From Micromonospora sp. NBC_00421 (GTDB lineage Bacteria > Actinomycetota > Actinomycetes > Mycobacteriales > Micromonosporaceae): 64,000 nucleotides of DNA. This document shows, piece by piece, positions 16,836 through 26,986 of the stretch. Location: contig NZ_CP107929.1 of NCBI RefSeq assembly GCF_036017915.1, forward strand, positions 2,108,001-2,172,000. The letters are read 5' to 3'. The translations under genes and the position numbers were made by a program. Position 1 is the stretch's first letter, and each line of letters begins with the position of its first letter. The notes under the pieces are model-generated. The model saw only the letters and a program-made list of their open reading frames with translations. It made no database searches and was not told the DNA's origin.

Positions 16836-19800
16836 ATGGCCGAAGCTGAGGCGTGGCGTTCCGTGTTCACCGGCACCAGTGAGATGGCGGCGCGGATGCG
16901 TGCCTTCGACTGGTCCGCCACCTCGCTCGGCCCGGTCGACGAATGGCCGGCGAGTCTGCGTACGGCCACCCGGATCTGCCTGACCTCCCGCTTCCCCATG
17001 ATCGTGTGGTGGGGGCCGGAGCTGCGGTTCATCTACAACGACGCCTACGGCCCGCTGCTCGGCAGCAAGCACCCCGCGCTGGGCAAGCCGGGTGACCAGG
17101 TGTGGCCCGAGATCTGGGAGATCATCGGGCCGATGCTGCGCGGCGTGGTGGAGACCGGCGAGGCGACCTGGTCGGAGGACCTGCTGCTGCCGATGAACCG
17201 GCACGGGTACTGGGAGGAGACCTACTGGACGTACTCCTACAGCCCGCTGCACGACGACGACGGTGTGGTACGCGGTGTCTTCACCGCGGTCAGCGACACC
17301 ACCGAGCGGGTGATCGGCCAACGCCGGCTCGCCGCGTTGCAGGACCTGGGCGCGCAGGCCGGCACCGCCCGCACAGTGGGGGAGGCGTGTGAACTGGTCG
17401 CCACCTCGCTCGGCCGGGCCGGGGTCGACGTGCCGTACGCGGCGGTGCACCTGCGTACCGGTGACGGTGACCTGAGTCTGGCCGCCAGCACCCTGGCCGG
17501 TGAGGTCGACCGGTCCACCGGGGCGGCTCCGCCGGTGTGGCCGGTGGCCACCGTCCTCGCTGACGGCCTGCCGGCCCAGCTCACCGACGTCCTCACCAGC
17601 GTCGGTGAGCTGCCTACCGGTGGTTGGCAGACCGCACCGACCGAGGCGGTGGTGCTGCCGCTGCACGGCGAGACCGGTGCCGAGGACATCGGCGTCATCG
17701 TCCTGGCCGCCAGCGCCGGCCGGGCGCTCGACGACGGTTACCGCACCTTCCTCGACCTGGTGGCCCAGCAGACCGCCGCGTTGATCAACGGCGCGGTGGC
17801 CTACGAGGTGCAGCAGCAGCGGGCCGAGGAGCTGGTGGAGCTGGACCGGGCGAAGACGGCGTTCTTCTCCAACATCAGCCACGAGTTCCGTACCCCGCTC
17901 ACCCTGATCAACGGACCGTTGCAGGAGTTGCGCGCCCGCCTGGGCGACCAGGACGAGCAGGTTCGCGCCGAGCTGGAGGTCATCAACCGCAACGCGCTGC
18001 GGCTGGGCAAGCTGGTCACCGCGCTGCTCGACTTCTCCCGCATCGAGGCCGGCCGGATGCAGGCCAGCTACGAGCCGGTCGACCTGGCCCGGTTCACCGC
18101 CGAGCTGGCCAGCGTGTTCCGGGCGGCGGTCGAACGTGCCGGCCTCACCCTCGACGTGGACTGCCCACCACTGTCCCGGCCGGTCCACGTCGACCGGGCG
18201 ATGTGGGAGAAGGTGGTCCTCAACCTGCTCAGCAACGCCCTGAAGTTCACCTTCCACGGTGGCATCCGGGTCTCGGTGGCCGAGCACGACGGCATACCGG
18301 CGGTGCAGATCGCCGACACCGGCATCGGGGTGCCGGCCGACGAGATCCCCCGGTTGTTCGAGCGCTTCCACCGGGTGCCGCAGGCCCGGTCCCGGTCCCA
18401 CGAGGGCAGCGGTATCGGACTGGCCCTGGTCAAGGAGTTGGTCGGCCTGCACGGCGGCACGATCACCGTCGACAGTGCCCCGGACGTGGGCACCACCTTC
18501 ACCGTCCGGCTCCCGTTCGGCGTCGCCCACCTGCCCGCCGAGCACGTCGTCACCGGCACCGCGACGCCGGCGACGTCGGACAGCGCCGAACCGTTCGTCC
18601 GGGAGGCGCTGCGCTGGCTGCCCGCCGACGACACCGGCGACCGGCCGTTGCCCGACCCGCACCGGCCCGACGACGCCGGCGCCGACCGGCCCCGGGTGCT
18701 GATCGCCGACGACAACGCCGACATGCGCGAGTACCTGCACCGCCTGCTGCGTTCGCGCTACGACGTCACCGCGGTGGGCGACGGGTACGCCGCCCTGGCC
18801 CGCGCCCGGACCGAGCTGCCCGACCTGATCGTCAGCGACGTGATGATGCCCGGCCTGGACGGCCTCGAACTGGTCGCCGCGCTCCGCGCGGAGCCCCGCA
18901 CCATGGGGGTGCCGGTGCTGCTGTTGTCGGCCCGCGCCGGCCAGGAGGCAGCCGTCGAGGGGTTGGAGGCCGGTGCCGACGACTACCTCGTCAAGCCCTT
19001 CTCCGCCGAGGAACTGTTGGCCCGGGTCCGGGCCAACGTCGACCTGGCCCGGTTGCGCAACCACCACGCCAACTGGCGGGCCGCGATGATCAACTCGTTG
19101 CAGGAGGGCTTCTTCGTCCTCGACGCCGACGGCGCGCTGGTCGAGATGAACACCGCCTTCGCCGACCTGTTCGGGTACGGCCCGGAGGGCGTGCCGTACC
19201 GTCCGCGCTATCCGTGGTGGCCCGACGGCACGACCGACCCGTCGGCGAACCGGTTGGTGGCCGACGCGTTCGCCCAGGCCATGACGGTGCCCCACGGCTC
19301 CTTCGTGGTGCCGTTGCGACACCGTGACGGCCACCGGCTCTGGACGGCCGTCGCCTTCAACGCGGTCACCGACGACCACGGCCGGCGGATGGTGGTCGGC
19401 ACCATCCGCGACGTCACCGCCGAACGGTACGCGGTGCAGCGGGAAACCGCCCTCAGCGCACTCAACCAGCGGTTGTCCCGGGCAGCCAGCACCACCGAGG
19501 TGTTGCACGCCGGGGTGGAGGAGCTGCGCCATCTGTGGCAGGCCCGTCGGGTCCTCGCCGCCCACTGGGAAGCGAGCGGTGCACCGACGTTGACCGCCAC
19601 GGCCGCCTCCGACTGGGCGCAGCTCCCCGGCCCGGTCCGCGACACGATCACCGCTCTCCGGTCGCAGCCGCCGTTGCGGATCACCATCGACCCGGCCACC
19701 GGTGTTCGACCGGCCGGTGCCGGCACCACTGTCGACTCGCCGCAGGGGCCGCTGGTGATCTGGCTCGAACTCGACCCGGCGCGGGGGTTCGGCACCGAGG

Positions 19801-20945
19801 ACCAGATGCTGCTGCTGCTTCTGTGCGGGGCACTCGGGCAGGCGTTGCAGCGGGCCCACGCCGCCGACCAGCAACGTGAGGTGGCGGTGGCGTTGCAACG
19901 CGCCATCCTCGGCCCAGCCGACCTGCCCGACGGCTTCGCCGTCCGGTACGAGCCGGCGACCCGCCCGCTCGAGGTCGGTGGCGACTGGTACGACGCGGTG
20001 AACCTGCCGGACGGTCGGATCGGCATCGTCGTCGGCGACTGCGTCGGCCGGGGTCTGCCCGCCGCTGCCGTGATGGGGCAACTGCGCAGTGCCTGCCGGG
20101 CGCTGCTGCTGGAGGCGTCCAGCCCGGCGCAGGTGCTCACCGCGCTGGACCGGTTCGCCCGGATGCTGCCCGGGGCGGCCTGCACCACGATGTTCTGCGG
20201 CATCCTCGACCCGGAGACCGGGAAGCTGACGTACAGCAGCGCCGGGCATCCGCCCGCGATCCTGACCCACCCCGACGGTCGTACCGAGCTGCTGGCCGGG
20301 GGGCGGGGCAGCCCGTTGGGGATTCCGTCCCGGGGCGGTCGTCCCGACGCGACGAGCCTCGTCCCACCCCGCGCCGTGCTGCTGCTCTACACCGACGGTC
20401 TGGTGGAACGGCGCCGCCAGTCGCTCGACACCGGTATCGCGCAGGCCGCCTCCGCGGTGCGGGAGGACCACACCGCCGGGGTGGAGCAGCTCGCCGACCG
20501 GGTGATGAGCCGGATGACCCCGCAGGGCGGCTACGACGACATCGCGCTGCTGCTCTACCGTCATCCGGCGCCGCTGGAGCTGTCGTTTCCCGCCGACCGG
20601 TCGCAGATGGCCCCGGTGCGGTCCACCCTGCGACAGTGGCTGCGTCGTACCGGCGCCGACCCGCACCTGGCCCAGGACGTGCTCGTGGCCACCGGTGAGG
20701 CCTGCGCGAACGCGGTCGAGCACGGCCACCGCGACGCCCGACCCGGGCTGATCCGCCTGCTCGCCGTGGCCGCCGGTGCCGACCTGTTCGTCAGGGTGGC
20801 CGACTCCGGTCGGTGGAAGGTGCCCGAGATCGATCACGACCGGGGCCGCGGCATCAACCTGATGCGTGCGTTGATGGCGCACGTCGAGATCCAGACCACC
20901 GATGCCGGCACCACCGTCGAGCTGCACACGAGGATTCCCGCATGA
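16836..20945 (+). CDS. Hybrid sensor histidine kinase / SpoIIE-type phosphatase with RsbW-like kinase domain
   Basis: 1369 aa. Approximate domain order: N-terminal PAS (about 1-150, with [17 protein letters not shown]); GAF (about 165-320); HisKA with the phospho-His in [11 protein letters not shown] (about 346-354) and HATPase_c ([30 protein letters not shown]; about 380-570); a receiver domain (about 618-735) with phospho-Asp in [10 protein letters not shown]; a second PAS (about 748-868); a GAF-like region; a PP2C/SpoIIE phosphatase (about 1015-1240, [47 protein letters not shown]); and a C-terminal RsbW-like ATPase ([12 protein letters not shown]). It should join phosphorelay sensing to partner-switching control of an alternative sigma factor. 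The ATG at 16836 follows GGGAGGA. It overlaps the STAS gene by 4 bp. Confidence 0.92.
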   Translation: MAEAEAWRSVFTGTSEMAARMRAFDWSATSLGPVDEWPASLRTATRICLTSRFPMIVWWGPELRFIYNDAYGPLLGSKHPALGKPGDQVWPEIWEIIGPMLRGVVETGEATWSEDLLLPMNRHGYWEETYWTYSYSPLHDDDGVVRGVFTAVSDTTERVIGQRRLAALQDLGAQAGTARTVGEACELVATSLGRAGVDVPYAAVHLRTGDGDLSLAASTLAGEVDRSTGAAPPVWPVATVLADGLPAQLTDVLTSVGELPTGGWQTAPTEAVVLPLHGETGAEDIGVIVLAASAGRALDDGYRTFLDLVAQQTAALINGAVAYEVQQQRAEELVELDRAKTAFFSNISHEFRTPLTLINGPLQELRARLGDQDEQVRAELEVINRNALRLGKLVTALLDFSRIEAGRMQASYEPVDLARFTAELASVFRAAVERAGLTLDVDCPPLSRPVHVDRAMWEKVVLNLLSNALKFTFHGGIRVSVAEHDGIPAVQIADTGIGVPADEIPRLFERFHRVPQARSRSHEGSGIGLALVKELVGLHGGTITVDSAPDVGTTFTVRLPFGVAHLPAEHVVTGTATPATSDSAEPFVREALRWLPADDTGDRPLPDPHRPDDAGADRPRVLIADDNADMREYLHRLLRSRYDVTAVGDGYAALARARTELPDLIVSDVMMPGLDGLELVAALRAEPRTMGVPVLLLSARAGQEAAVEGLEAGADDYLVKPFSAEELLARVRANVDLARLRNHHANWRAAMINSLQEGFFVLDADGALVEMNTAFADLFGYGPEGVPYRPRYPWWPDGTTDPSANRLVADAFAQAMTVPHGSFVVPLRHRDGHRLWTAVAFNAVTDDHGRRMVVGTIRDVTAERYAVQRETALSALNQRLSRAASTTEVLHAGVEELRHLWQARRVLAAHWEASGAPTLTATAASDWAQLPGPVRDTITALRSQPPLRITIDPATGVRPAGAGTTVDSPQGPLVIWLELDPARGFGTEDQMLLLLLCGALGQALQRAHAADQQREVAVALQRAILGPADLPDGFAVRYEPATRPLEVGGDWYDAVNLPDGRIGIVVGDCVGRGLPAAAVMGQLRSACRALLLEASSPAQVLTALDRFARMLPGAACTTMFCGILDPETGKLTYSSAGHPPAILTHPDGRTELLAGGRGSPLGIPSRGGRPDATSLVPPRAVLLLYTDGLVERRRQSLDTGIAQAASAVREDHTAGVEQLADRVMSRMTPQGGYDDIALLLYRHPAPLELSFPADRSQMAPVRSTLRQWLRRTGADPHLAQDVLVATGEACANAVEHGHRDARPGLIRLLAVAAGADLFVRVADSGRWKVPEIDHDRGRGINLMRALMAHVEIQTTDAGTTVELHTRIPA

Positions 20946-21250
20946 ACACGCCTCTGGACCTGGTCACCGGCCTCCAGGCGGACGGTACCCCGGTGCTGAC
21001 CGTCGTCGGTGAGATCGACATGAGCAACGCCGACCTGTTCCGGGCCGCGATCGCCGACGCCGTCGTCGACGGGCACCGGCTGACCGTGGACCTGTCCGCC
21101 GTGGAGTATCTGGACAGCGCCGCGCTCGCGGCGTTGTTCGCCCACGTCGACCGCCTCGAGGTGGTGGCGAATCCGCTGCTGGACAGCGTCCTGACCATCT
21201 CCGGTCTGCGCGAGCTCACCACGGTGACGCTGTCGGGATCCCAAACCTGA
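20942..21250 (+). CDS. STAS-domain anti-sigma factor antagonist
   Basis: 102 aa, a whole-length STAS protein of the RsbV/SpoIIAA type. The phosphorylatable serine region is visible as SAVEYLDSAALAALF, with Ser in the DSAA motif. The ATG sits inside the upstream stop codon (ATGA), so translation is coupled to the kinase/phosphatase. This protein is the obvious substrate for both the SpoIIE phosphatase and the RsbW-like kinase domains of that gene. When dephosphorylated it would bind an anti-sigma factor and release a sigma factor. No sigma or free anti-sigma gene is in the window. Confidence 0.9.
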   Translation: MNTPLDLVTGLQADGTPVLTVVGEIDMSNADLFRAAIADAVVDGHRLTVDLSAVEYLDSAALAALFAHVDRLEVVANPLLDSVLTISGLRELTTVTLSGSQT

Positions 21251-21313
21251 TCTACCGGTGACCGAGCGTCGGTCGCCGGCCCGTCGCGCCGGAAGGACCC
21301 GCCACCGGTACGA

Positions 21314-21352
21314 CACCCGGGCCGCCCGTCGAGATCATCCGGCGGCCGGGTG
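21314..21352. terminator. Hairpin terminator between convergent STAS and VOC genes
   Basis: CACCCGGGCCGCC pairs with GGCGGCCGGGTG, 12 bp with one bulged G, around a 14-nt loop. It lies in the 106-bp convergent gap, so it can serve both directions. No poly-T tail is present. Confidence 0.5.
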
Positions 21353-21356
21353 GCGC

Positions 21357-22061
21357 TCAGCCCGCCGTCACGCAGAACTCGTTGCCGTCCGGATCGGCCA
21401 GTACGACGACGCCGTCCGCGCCGACCTCGACCCGGGCGGCCCCGAGCGCGACCAGCCGGTCGACCTCCGCCTCCGGGTCACCGTCGGGCGCGAGGTCGAA
21501 GCGCTGCCGGTTCCGGCCCTGCTTCGGGGCCACCGGCGGACCACCCCAGGCGACCTTCGTCCCGCCGTGCGGTGACTGGACGGCGGTCTCCTGGTCCTGG
21601 TCCCACACCAGTGGCCAGCCCAACGCCTCGCTCCAGAAGAGACCGACCTCCCGGGTGCCGTCGCAGGAGACCTCGCCGAGCAGGCCGCAGCCGGCCAGGA
21701 AGCGGTTGCCCGGCGCGATGACGCAGAACTCGTTGCCCTCGGGATCGGCCAGCACGATGTGCCCCTCCTCGGGGCGCTGGCCGACGTCGAGGTGGGTGCC
21801 GCCGAGATCCAGCGCGGTCGCCACCTGCCGCTGCTGGTCGTCGGGGTCGGCGCTGGTCAGGTGCAGGTGTAGCCGGTTCGGACCGACCTGCTCCGTCCCG
21901 CTCGACACGAACCGCAGGCCGAGCTGGGTGTCCGTGCCGGGCAGCAGGACTCCGCCGCCGACCTCCTCGACGACGTCGCGGCCGAGCAGGCCGGCCCAGA
22001 AGCGTGCCGGTCGGATCGGATGGTGCGCATCGAAGGTCACGGTCAGTGGTCGCGAGAGCAT
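21357..22061 (-). CDS. VOC-superfamily (glyoxalase-like) protein with two repeats
   Basis: 234 aa. Two tandem vicinal-oxygen-chelate modules are visible, each ending in the hallmark phrase LADP(E/D)GNEFCV (about residues 104-114 and 221-231). Actinomycetes encode many such two-module glyoxalase-like proteins; some sequester drugs, most are uncharacterised. The start is uncertain between ATG 22061 and the GTG immediately before it, and no strong ribosome-binding site is seen. It lies 87 bp downstream of the heterodimeric ABC exporter in the same orientation and may be co-transcribed. A VOC protein beside an exporter can indicate self-protection, but this is only context. Confidence 0.85.
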   Translation of the reverse strand: MLSRPLTVTFDAHHPIRPARFWAGLLGRDVVEEVGGGVLLPGTDTQLGLRFVSSGTEQVGPNRLHLHLTSADPDDQQRQVATALDLGGTHLDVGQRPEEGHIVLADPEGNEFCVIAPGNRFLAGCGLLGEVSCDGTREVGLFWSEALGWPLVWDQDQETAVQSPHGGTKVAWGGPPVAPKQGRNRQRFDLAPDGDPEAEVDRLVALGAARVEVGADGVVVLADPDGNEFCVTAG

Positions 22062-22148
22062 CACCGCACCGTAGACACGGCCCGGCGCGACGACAAGGGA
22101 ATTGCGCCGGGCCGGGCCGGGGCGTCCGGGGCGGGGGGCGGGGTCGAT

Positions 22149-23882
22149 TCAGCGGCGGTGCCAGGAGTGCCAGAGGGCGGCGTAGTCGCCGTCGGCGGCG
22201 ACCAGGTCGTCGTGCCTGCCGATCTCGGTGATCCGGCCGTCCTCCAGCACCGCCACCCGGTCGGCGTCGTGCGCGGTGTTGAGCCGGTGCGCGATGGCGA
22301 TGACCGTCCGTCCGGCCAGCACCGCACCGAGCGCCCGTTCGGTACGTCGGGCGGTCGTCGGGTCCAGAGCGGCGGTCGCCTCGTCGAGAACGAGGATGTC
22401 GGGGTCGGCGAGGACGAGCCGGGCCAGCGCCAACTGCTGGGCGTCGGCCGGGCCTAGGTCCCGCACCCCGTCGCCGAGCGCGGTGTCGAGACCGTCCGGC
22501 AGGTCGGCGTACCAGTCGGCGCCGACCGTGGCGAGCGCGGCCCGCATCCGGGCGTCGGTGACACCCGGCGCGGCGAACGCCAGGTTGTCGCGCAGCGAGC
22601 CGATGAAGACGTGGTGTTCCTGGGTGACCAGGGCGATCCGGCGGCGTCGCTCGGCCGGGTCGAGGTCGGTGACCGGGACACCGCCGAGGCTCACCACACC
22701 CTGACCGGGCACGTCGATCCCGGCGAGCAGCCGGGCCAGCGTGGACTTGCCCGCCCCGGACGGGCCGACCACGGCCAGTCGTTCGCCCGGGGCGACCGTC
22801 AGGTCGATGCCGTGCAGCACCTGTGGGCCGCCGGCATAGCGGAAGGTCACCCCGCGCACCTCCACCGCCCGGCCGGCGGGCACGGCCGACCGGCCGCGCG
22901 GCTCGGGTGGCACCTGCCCGACACCGAGCACCCGGGCGAACGAGGCGATGCCGCGCTGTGCCTGCTCCACCCACTGCAAAAGCCGGTCCAGCGGTTCGAT
23001 CGCCTGTTGCAGGTAGAGCGTGGCGGCGACCACCTCGCCCAGGCTGACCCGTCCCCGGGACAGCAGGACGCCCCCGGTGAGCAGCACGGCCGCGATCGGG
23101 AGCGGATAGCTGCCCTCCACCACCGGAAAGACCACCGACCGCAGGGCGAGGGTGGCGCGGCGGGCGGCCCACACCGTGCCGATGCGGGCGGTGCCGTGGG
23201 CGACCCGGCCATCGCCCAACCGCAGCGCCTCGACGGTGCGCGCGCCCTCGGCGGTCGTGGTCAGCGCCTCGGTCAGCTCCGCCGTCGCCGCCCCCTCGGT
23301 CAGGTAGGCCGGGGTGGCCCGGCGCAGGTACCAGCGCGACGCCGCCCAGATCGACGGGAGTCCGGCGAGCGCGACCAGGCCGAGCAACGGGTCCAGCAGG
23401 AACACCGCGCCGAACAGCAGCGTCAGCTGGGTTCCCGCGATGACCAGCACCGGCACCACGTCGCGCAGCATGGTGCCCACCGTGGACACGTCCACCGAGC
23501 CCCGGGTGGCCAGGTCACCGGTGCCGGCGTGCTCCACCACGGAGACGGGCAGGCCGAGCAGCCGGGTCACGAAGTCCTCCCGCAGTCGGGCCCCGGCCCG
23601 CTCACCGAACCGGTGCCCGGCGTACTGGGCGTAGCGGGCGAGCAACCCCTGGGCCAACACGCAACCGGCGATGGCGAGCGCCAACCGGTCCACCGCGCCG
23701 GTGCCGGCGCCGGCGGTGACCTCGTCGACGATCCGGCCGATCAGCCACGGCGCTGCCAGTCCGGTGAGGGCGGAGGCACCGTGCAGCGCCAGCACGCCGA
23801 CGACCGCCCACCGGTCGCCGGCGAGCACGTCGCGGGCGGCCCGCCGGACCACCGCCGGGCCCGCGACCGGGAGTTTCGTCAT
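22149..23882 (-). CDS. ABC exporter subunit B (catalytic Walker A/B, degenerate signature)
   Basis: 577 aa half-transporter: six-helix type I exporter membrane domain (about 25-320) and nucleotide-binding domain (about 345-577). Walker A is intact (VGPSGAGKST) and Walker B is intact (ILVLDEATAALD). However, the signature motif is LGPADAQQLALARL instead of LSGGQ, so this subunit cannot supply a normal signature to its partner's site. The ATG overlaps the stop of subunit A by 4 bp (ATGA), so the two are made together. With subunit A providing LSGGQ, one competent and one dead ATP site are predicted. The substrate is unknown; lipid, drug or peptide export are all possible for this group. Confidence 0.88.
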   Translation of the reverse strand: MTKLPVAGPAVVRRAARDVLAGDRWAVVGVLALHGASALTGLAAPWLIGRIVDEVTAGAGTGAVDRLALAIAGCVLAQGLLARYAQYAGHRFGERAGARLREDFVTRLLGLPVSVVEHAGTGDLATRGSVDVSTVGTMLRDVVPVLVIAGTQLTLLFGAVFLLDPLLGLVALAGLPSIWAASRWYLRRATPAYLTEGAATAELTEALTTTAEGARTVEALRLGDGRVAHGTARIGTVWAARRATLALRSVVFPVVEGSYPLPIAAVLLTGGVLLSRGRVSLGEVVAATLYLQQAIEPLDRLLQWVEQAQRGIASFARVLGVGQVPPEPRGRSAVPAGRAVEVRGVTFRYAGGPQVLHGIDLTVAPGERLAVVGPSGAGKSTLARLLAGIDVPGQGVVSLGGVPVTDLDPAERRRRIALVTQEHHVFIGSLRDNLAFAAPGVTDARMRAALATVGADWYADLPDGLDTALGDGVRDLGPADAQQLALARLVLADPDILVLDEATAALDPTTARRTERALGAVLAGRTVIAIAHRLNTAHDADRVAVLEDGRITEIGRHDDLVAADGDYAALWHSWHRR

Positions 23883-25612
23883 CGTACGACCGGCTCGTCG
23901 TCGGTCCCGCCGGTGCGGGACACCAGCCGTCGGTATCCCGCGTCGTCGGCCAGCAGCGCGGTGTGCGGGCCGGTGCCGGTGACCCGACCGCCGCACAGGT
24001 GGGCGACCGTGTCGGCGTGGCCGAGCAACACCGGCGAGGTGGTCAGCAGGACAGTGGTCCGGCCGGCCCTGGCCTGCCGCAGGCGCTGCGCCACCCGGGC
24101 CTCGGTGTGCGCGTCCACCGCCGACGTCGGGTCCACCAGGATCAGCACCTCCGGGTCGGCGACCAGGGCGCGGGCCAGCCGGACCCGTTGCCGCTGACCG
24201 CCGGAGAGGGTACGGGCCCGGTCACCGATCGGGGTGTCGAGGCCGTCGGGCAGCCCTTCGGCGACGTCGCGGGCCGACGCCACGTGCAGTGCCGCGTCGA
24301 TCCGTACGTCGTCGACGGCGTCGTCCGGGCCACGCAGGATCTGTCGCAGCGTGCCGGCGAAGAGGTACCCGTCGTGGTCGGCGACCAGGATCCGGGCCCG
24401 TACCTCGTCGAGCCCGACGCTGGTCAGCGGTACTCCGCCCCAGGTGACCGTGCTGGTGACGTAGCGGCCCAGCCGGTCGGCCAGGGCCACCGCGTCGGCC
24501 GGGTCGTCGGCGGCGACGCCGACCAGGCGACCCGGGGTGACCGTCAGTCCGCTGTCGGGGTCGTGCAGTTCGGCCGGGCCGTCCGGGGCGGCGCGGGTCG
24601 CCGGGCCGCCCACCGGGTCGGGGGTGAGCCGGAGCAGGTCGACGATCCGCCGGGCGGCGACCCGCCCCTGGATCAGCTGGTAGCTGCCCTCCAGCAGGAA
24701 CCAGACCGGCACCACGAGCACCGCCACGTACCCGTAGACGGCCACCAGTTGCCCGACGGTGATCCCACCCTCGGCGGCCATCCGGGCGGCCAGCCACACC
24801 ACCGCGGCGAGGAAGACGCCGGGGACGACGATGGTCAGCGCGTCGACCCAGCTGAGTACCGCGCCCACCCGGTACCCCTCGGCCCGCAGTCGCTGCGACC
24901 GCGCGGCGTACCGGCGGGCGAACAGGTGCCGACCGCCGACCCCGGCGAGCACCCGCAGACCGGCCACGATGTCGTCGGCCCGGGTGGTCAACTCGCCCTG
25001 CTGCTGCCGGTAGACCGACTCGGCCCGCTCCAACCGGCGCAGCAACGGCCCGATGGCCAGCGCGACCGCCGGCACCCCCAGCAGCGTCACCAGCGCCAGC
25101 AGCGGGTCGATCGACCAGAGCACCACGGCGGCGACCGCGTACGCCAGCACGGCGCCCACCCCGGGACCGGTGATCGTGAGCACCTGGGAGGTACGCACGA
25201 TGTCGTACCCGCCGACGGTGGCGACGTCACCGGCGGCGAGCCGGCGGGGCAGCACCGCACCGGTCCGGGCGAGCTGACGCAGCAGCACGGCTGCCGAACG
25301 GGCGCTGGCGTCCTCACGGATGAACGTCATGGTCCGGTGCCGCATGACGCCCAGCCAGGCCACCGCCACCCCGGCGGCGACGATCGCGGCGACCCAGCCC
25401 AGCAGCGCCCGGGTGTCGCCGGTCCGCAGCCCGTCGTCGACGGCCCGGGCGATCAGGTAGGGCCGCACCGAGAGCCCCACCATCCAGACCGTCCCGAAGA
25501 ACGCGCCGCGCAGCACCCGCCCCGGTTGGCAGCGGACCAGCCACCAGATGTACCGCAGCGGCCCCGCCGTGTCCGGAGTGCCGGGGTCCGGGTGGGGCAG
25601 GTGTGGGGGCAC
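23879..25612 (-). CDS. ABC exporter subunit A (no Walker A, intact LSGGQ)
   Basis: 577 aa half-transporter, start GTG 25612 (weak ribosome-binding site). A six-helix membrane domain (about 30-310) precedes a nucleotide-binding domain (about 340-577). The phosphate-loop position reads GRLVGVAADDPADA and has neither the GxxGxGKS pattern nor its Lys. Walker B reads LILVDPTSAVD, with Pro in place of the catalytic Glu. The signature LSGGQRQRVRLARAL is perfect. This subunit therefore cannot hydrolyse ATP itself but can complete the ATP site of subunit B, with which it overlaps. Such asymmetric pairs are known, but complete loss of Walker A in one half is a strong form of the asymmetry. Confidence 0.88.
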   Translation of the reverse strand: MPPHLPHPDPGTPDTAGPLRYIWWLVRCQPGRVLRGAFFGTVWMVGLSVRPYLIARAVDDGLRTGDTRALLGWVAAIVAAGVAVAWLGVMRHRTMTFIREDASARSAAVLLRQLARTGAVLPRRLAAGDVATVGGYDIVRTSQVLTITGPGVGAVLAYAVAAVVLWSIDPLLALVTLLGVPAVALAIGPLLRRLERAESVYRQQQGELTTRADDIVAGLRVLAGVGGRHLFARRYAARSQRLRAEGYRVGAVLSWVDALTIVVPGVFLAAVVWLAARMAAEGGITVGQLVAVYGYVAVLVVPVWFLLEGSYQLIQGRVAARRIVDLLRLTPDPVGGPATRAAPDGPAELHDPDSGLTVTPGRLVGVAADDPADAVALADRLGRYVTSTVTWGGVPLTSVGLDEVRARILVADHDGYLFAGTLRQILRGPDDAVDDVRIDAALHVASARDVAEGLPDGLDTPIGDRARTLSGGQRQRVRLARALVADPEVLILVDPTSAVDAHTEARVAQRLRQARAGRTTVLLTTSPVLLGHADTVAHLCGGRVTGTGPHTALLADDAGYRRLVSRTGGTDDEPVVR

Positions 25613-25728
25613 CGCATCAGGCTAGTCACCGACCGCCGCACGTACCGGCCCGTACGGTGTTCCGGCGCGGTGGCGTACGCCTCAGCGGATCGCCCCGGGG
25701 GAGACGTTGACGGGGCGGACGGTGAGCG

Positions 25729-25743
25729 GACAAGCTCCTTGTC
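25729..25743. promoter_or_regulatory. Small perfect dyad in the divergent ABC/secreted-protein spacer
   Basis: GACAAG-CTC-CTTGTC is a perfect 6-3-6 inverted repeat, 53 bp upstream of the gene at 25796. A TTGACG hexamer (25708-25713) lies just before it. It could be an operator or part of a promoter; no regulator is adjacent. Confidence 0.35.
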
Positions 25744-25795
25744 TGCGGATCTTCGGCGGCGGGTCACCGGCACCGGTGCGGCGGGGGAGAAATCG

Positions 25796-26941
25796 ATGAC
25801 GAGGCGAGGATGGCCGCCCGCACGGGCCGGCTGGTCGACCGTGCTCGCCGCGCTCACCGTAGTCCCGGGCCCTGCGCAGGCGGCCTTGCCGGGCCCTGCG
25901 CTGGCGGCTGCGGCGACCCCGGTGTGCCAGGTACGCGACGAGCGGTTGACCGAGATCTCCGGGATGGTGGCCACCGACTCCGGTTTCGTGATGGTCAACG
26001 ACGGCTCCGACGAGGCGTCCCGGCGGCGGATCTTCTTCCTCGACGCCCGCTGCGCGGTGGTGCGTACGGTGGCCTACCCGTCGCGGCCCCGCGACACCGA
26101 GGACCTGGTGGTCGGCGCGGACGGGACGATCTGGGTGGCCGACATCGGTGACAACGACCGGACCCGCGCGACGGTGGGGTTGTGGAAGCTGTCCCCCGGG
26201 GCCCGCCGGCCGGTGCTGCACCGGTTGACGTACCCCGACGGCGCGCACGACGCGGAGGCGCTGCTGGTCGACGGGGACGGCCGGCCGGTGGTGGTGACCA
26301 AGCAGGGCGGAGAGGCAGGTGTGTACGTCCCGACCGGGCCGTTGCGGGCCGGCGTGACGGTGCCGTTGGCGCGTGCGGGGCAGCTGCGGTTGCCGGCCAC
26401 CACGACCGCGAACCCGTACTCGTTCTTCGGCCGTCGACTGGTCACCGGCGGGGCCACCGCGCCGGACGGCCGGCGGGTGGTGCTGCGCACCTATGCCGAC
26501 GCGTTCGAGTTCGACGTCACCGACGGCGACGTGGTGGCCGCGCTGACCACCGGTACGCCCCGGGTCGTCGCGCTGCCCGACGAGCCGCAGGGCGAGTCGG
26601 TCAGCTACTCCGGGGACGGCCGGTGGCTGCTCACCGTCTCCGAGACCGCCGACCAGCCCCCCGGAACCCGGCCGACGGTCCTGCGCTACGCCCTGCCGGC
26701 GGGACCTGCGTCACCGGTGTCCTCCCCGCCCGCCGCATCCCCGCCCGCCGCATCCCCGGACGTGCCCGCACCGGCCGACAGGTCGCCGTCCACCCCGGCG
26801 CGGGACGCGGTGGACGCCGCCGACTCCGGTGCCGGTGCCGGTGGCGTCCGGTCGTTGCTGCTCGGGGTCGGGGTGATCGTCGCCGGACTGCTGGTGGCGC
26901 TGGTCGGGGCCGGCAGGGCGCGGCGCACCCGCCGCCGATGA
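25796..26941 (+). CDS. Secreted, membrane-anchored protein of unknown function (propeller-like)
   Basis: 381 aa. The sequence begins with MTRRGWPPARAGWS and a short hydrophobic stretch ending PAQA/LAAAAT, a signal peptide. The middle (about 45-300) is rich in short beta-type repeats such as ISGMVATDSGFVMVNDGSD, DTEDLVVGADGTIWVADIGDN and GESVSYSGDGRWLLTVSE, which look like propeller blades. A Pro/Ala/Ser linker (about 305-350) and a C-terminal transmembrane helix with a basic tail (RRTRRR) follow, so the protein is likely displayed on the cell surface. No LPxTG is seen. GGGGGAGA precedes the ATG. No family is identified with confidence. It is divergent from the ABC exporter. Confidence 0.75.
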   Translation: MTRRGWPPARAGWSTVLAALTVVPGPAQAALPGPALAAAATPVCQVRDERLTEISGMVATDSGFVMVNDGSDEASRRRIFFLDARCAVVRTVAYPSRPRDTEDLVVGADGTIWVADIGDNDRTRATVGLWKLSPGARRPVLHRLTYPDGAHDAEALLVDGDGRPVVVTKQGGEAGVYVPTGPLRAGVTVPLARAGQLRLPATTTANPYSFFGRRLVTGGATAPDGRRVVLRTYADAFEFDVTDGDVVAALTTGTPRVVALPDEPQGESVSYSGDGRWLLTVSETADQPPGTRPTVLRYALPAGPASPVSSPPAASPPAASPDVPAPADRSPSTPARDAVDAADSGAGAGGVRSLLLGVGVIVAGLLVALVGAGRARRTRRR

Positions 26942-26986
26942 CGGGACGGGCGACAGCCCGACATCCGGGTGAGGAATGCTGGACCC

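Noticed and set aside
16728..20927. A 1399-aa open frame on the minus strand opposite the hybrid kinase
   Set aside because: High-GC coding DNA leaves long open antisense frames. The plus strand encodes clear, ordered domains, while the minus product is low-complexity Gly/Arg/Val/Pro/Gln-rich with no motif and no ribosome-binding site.
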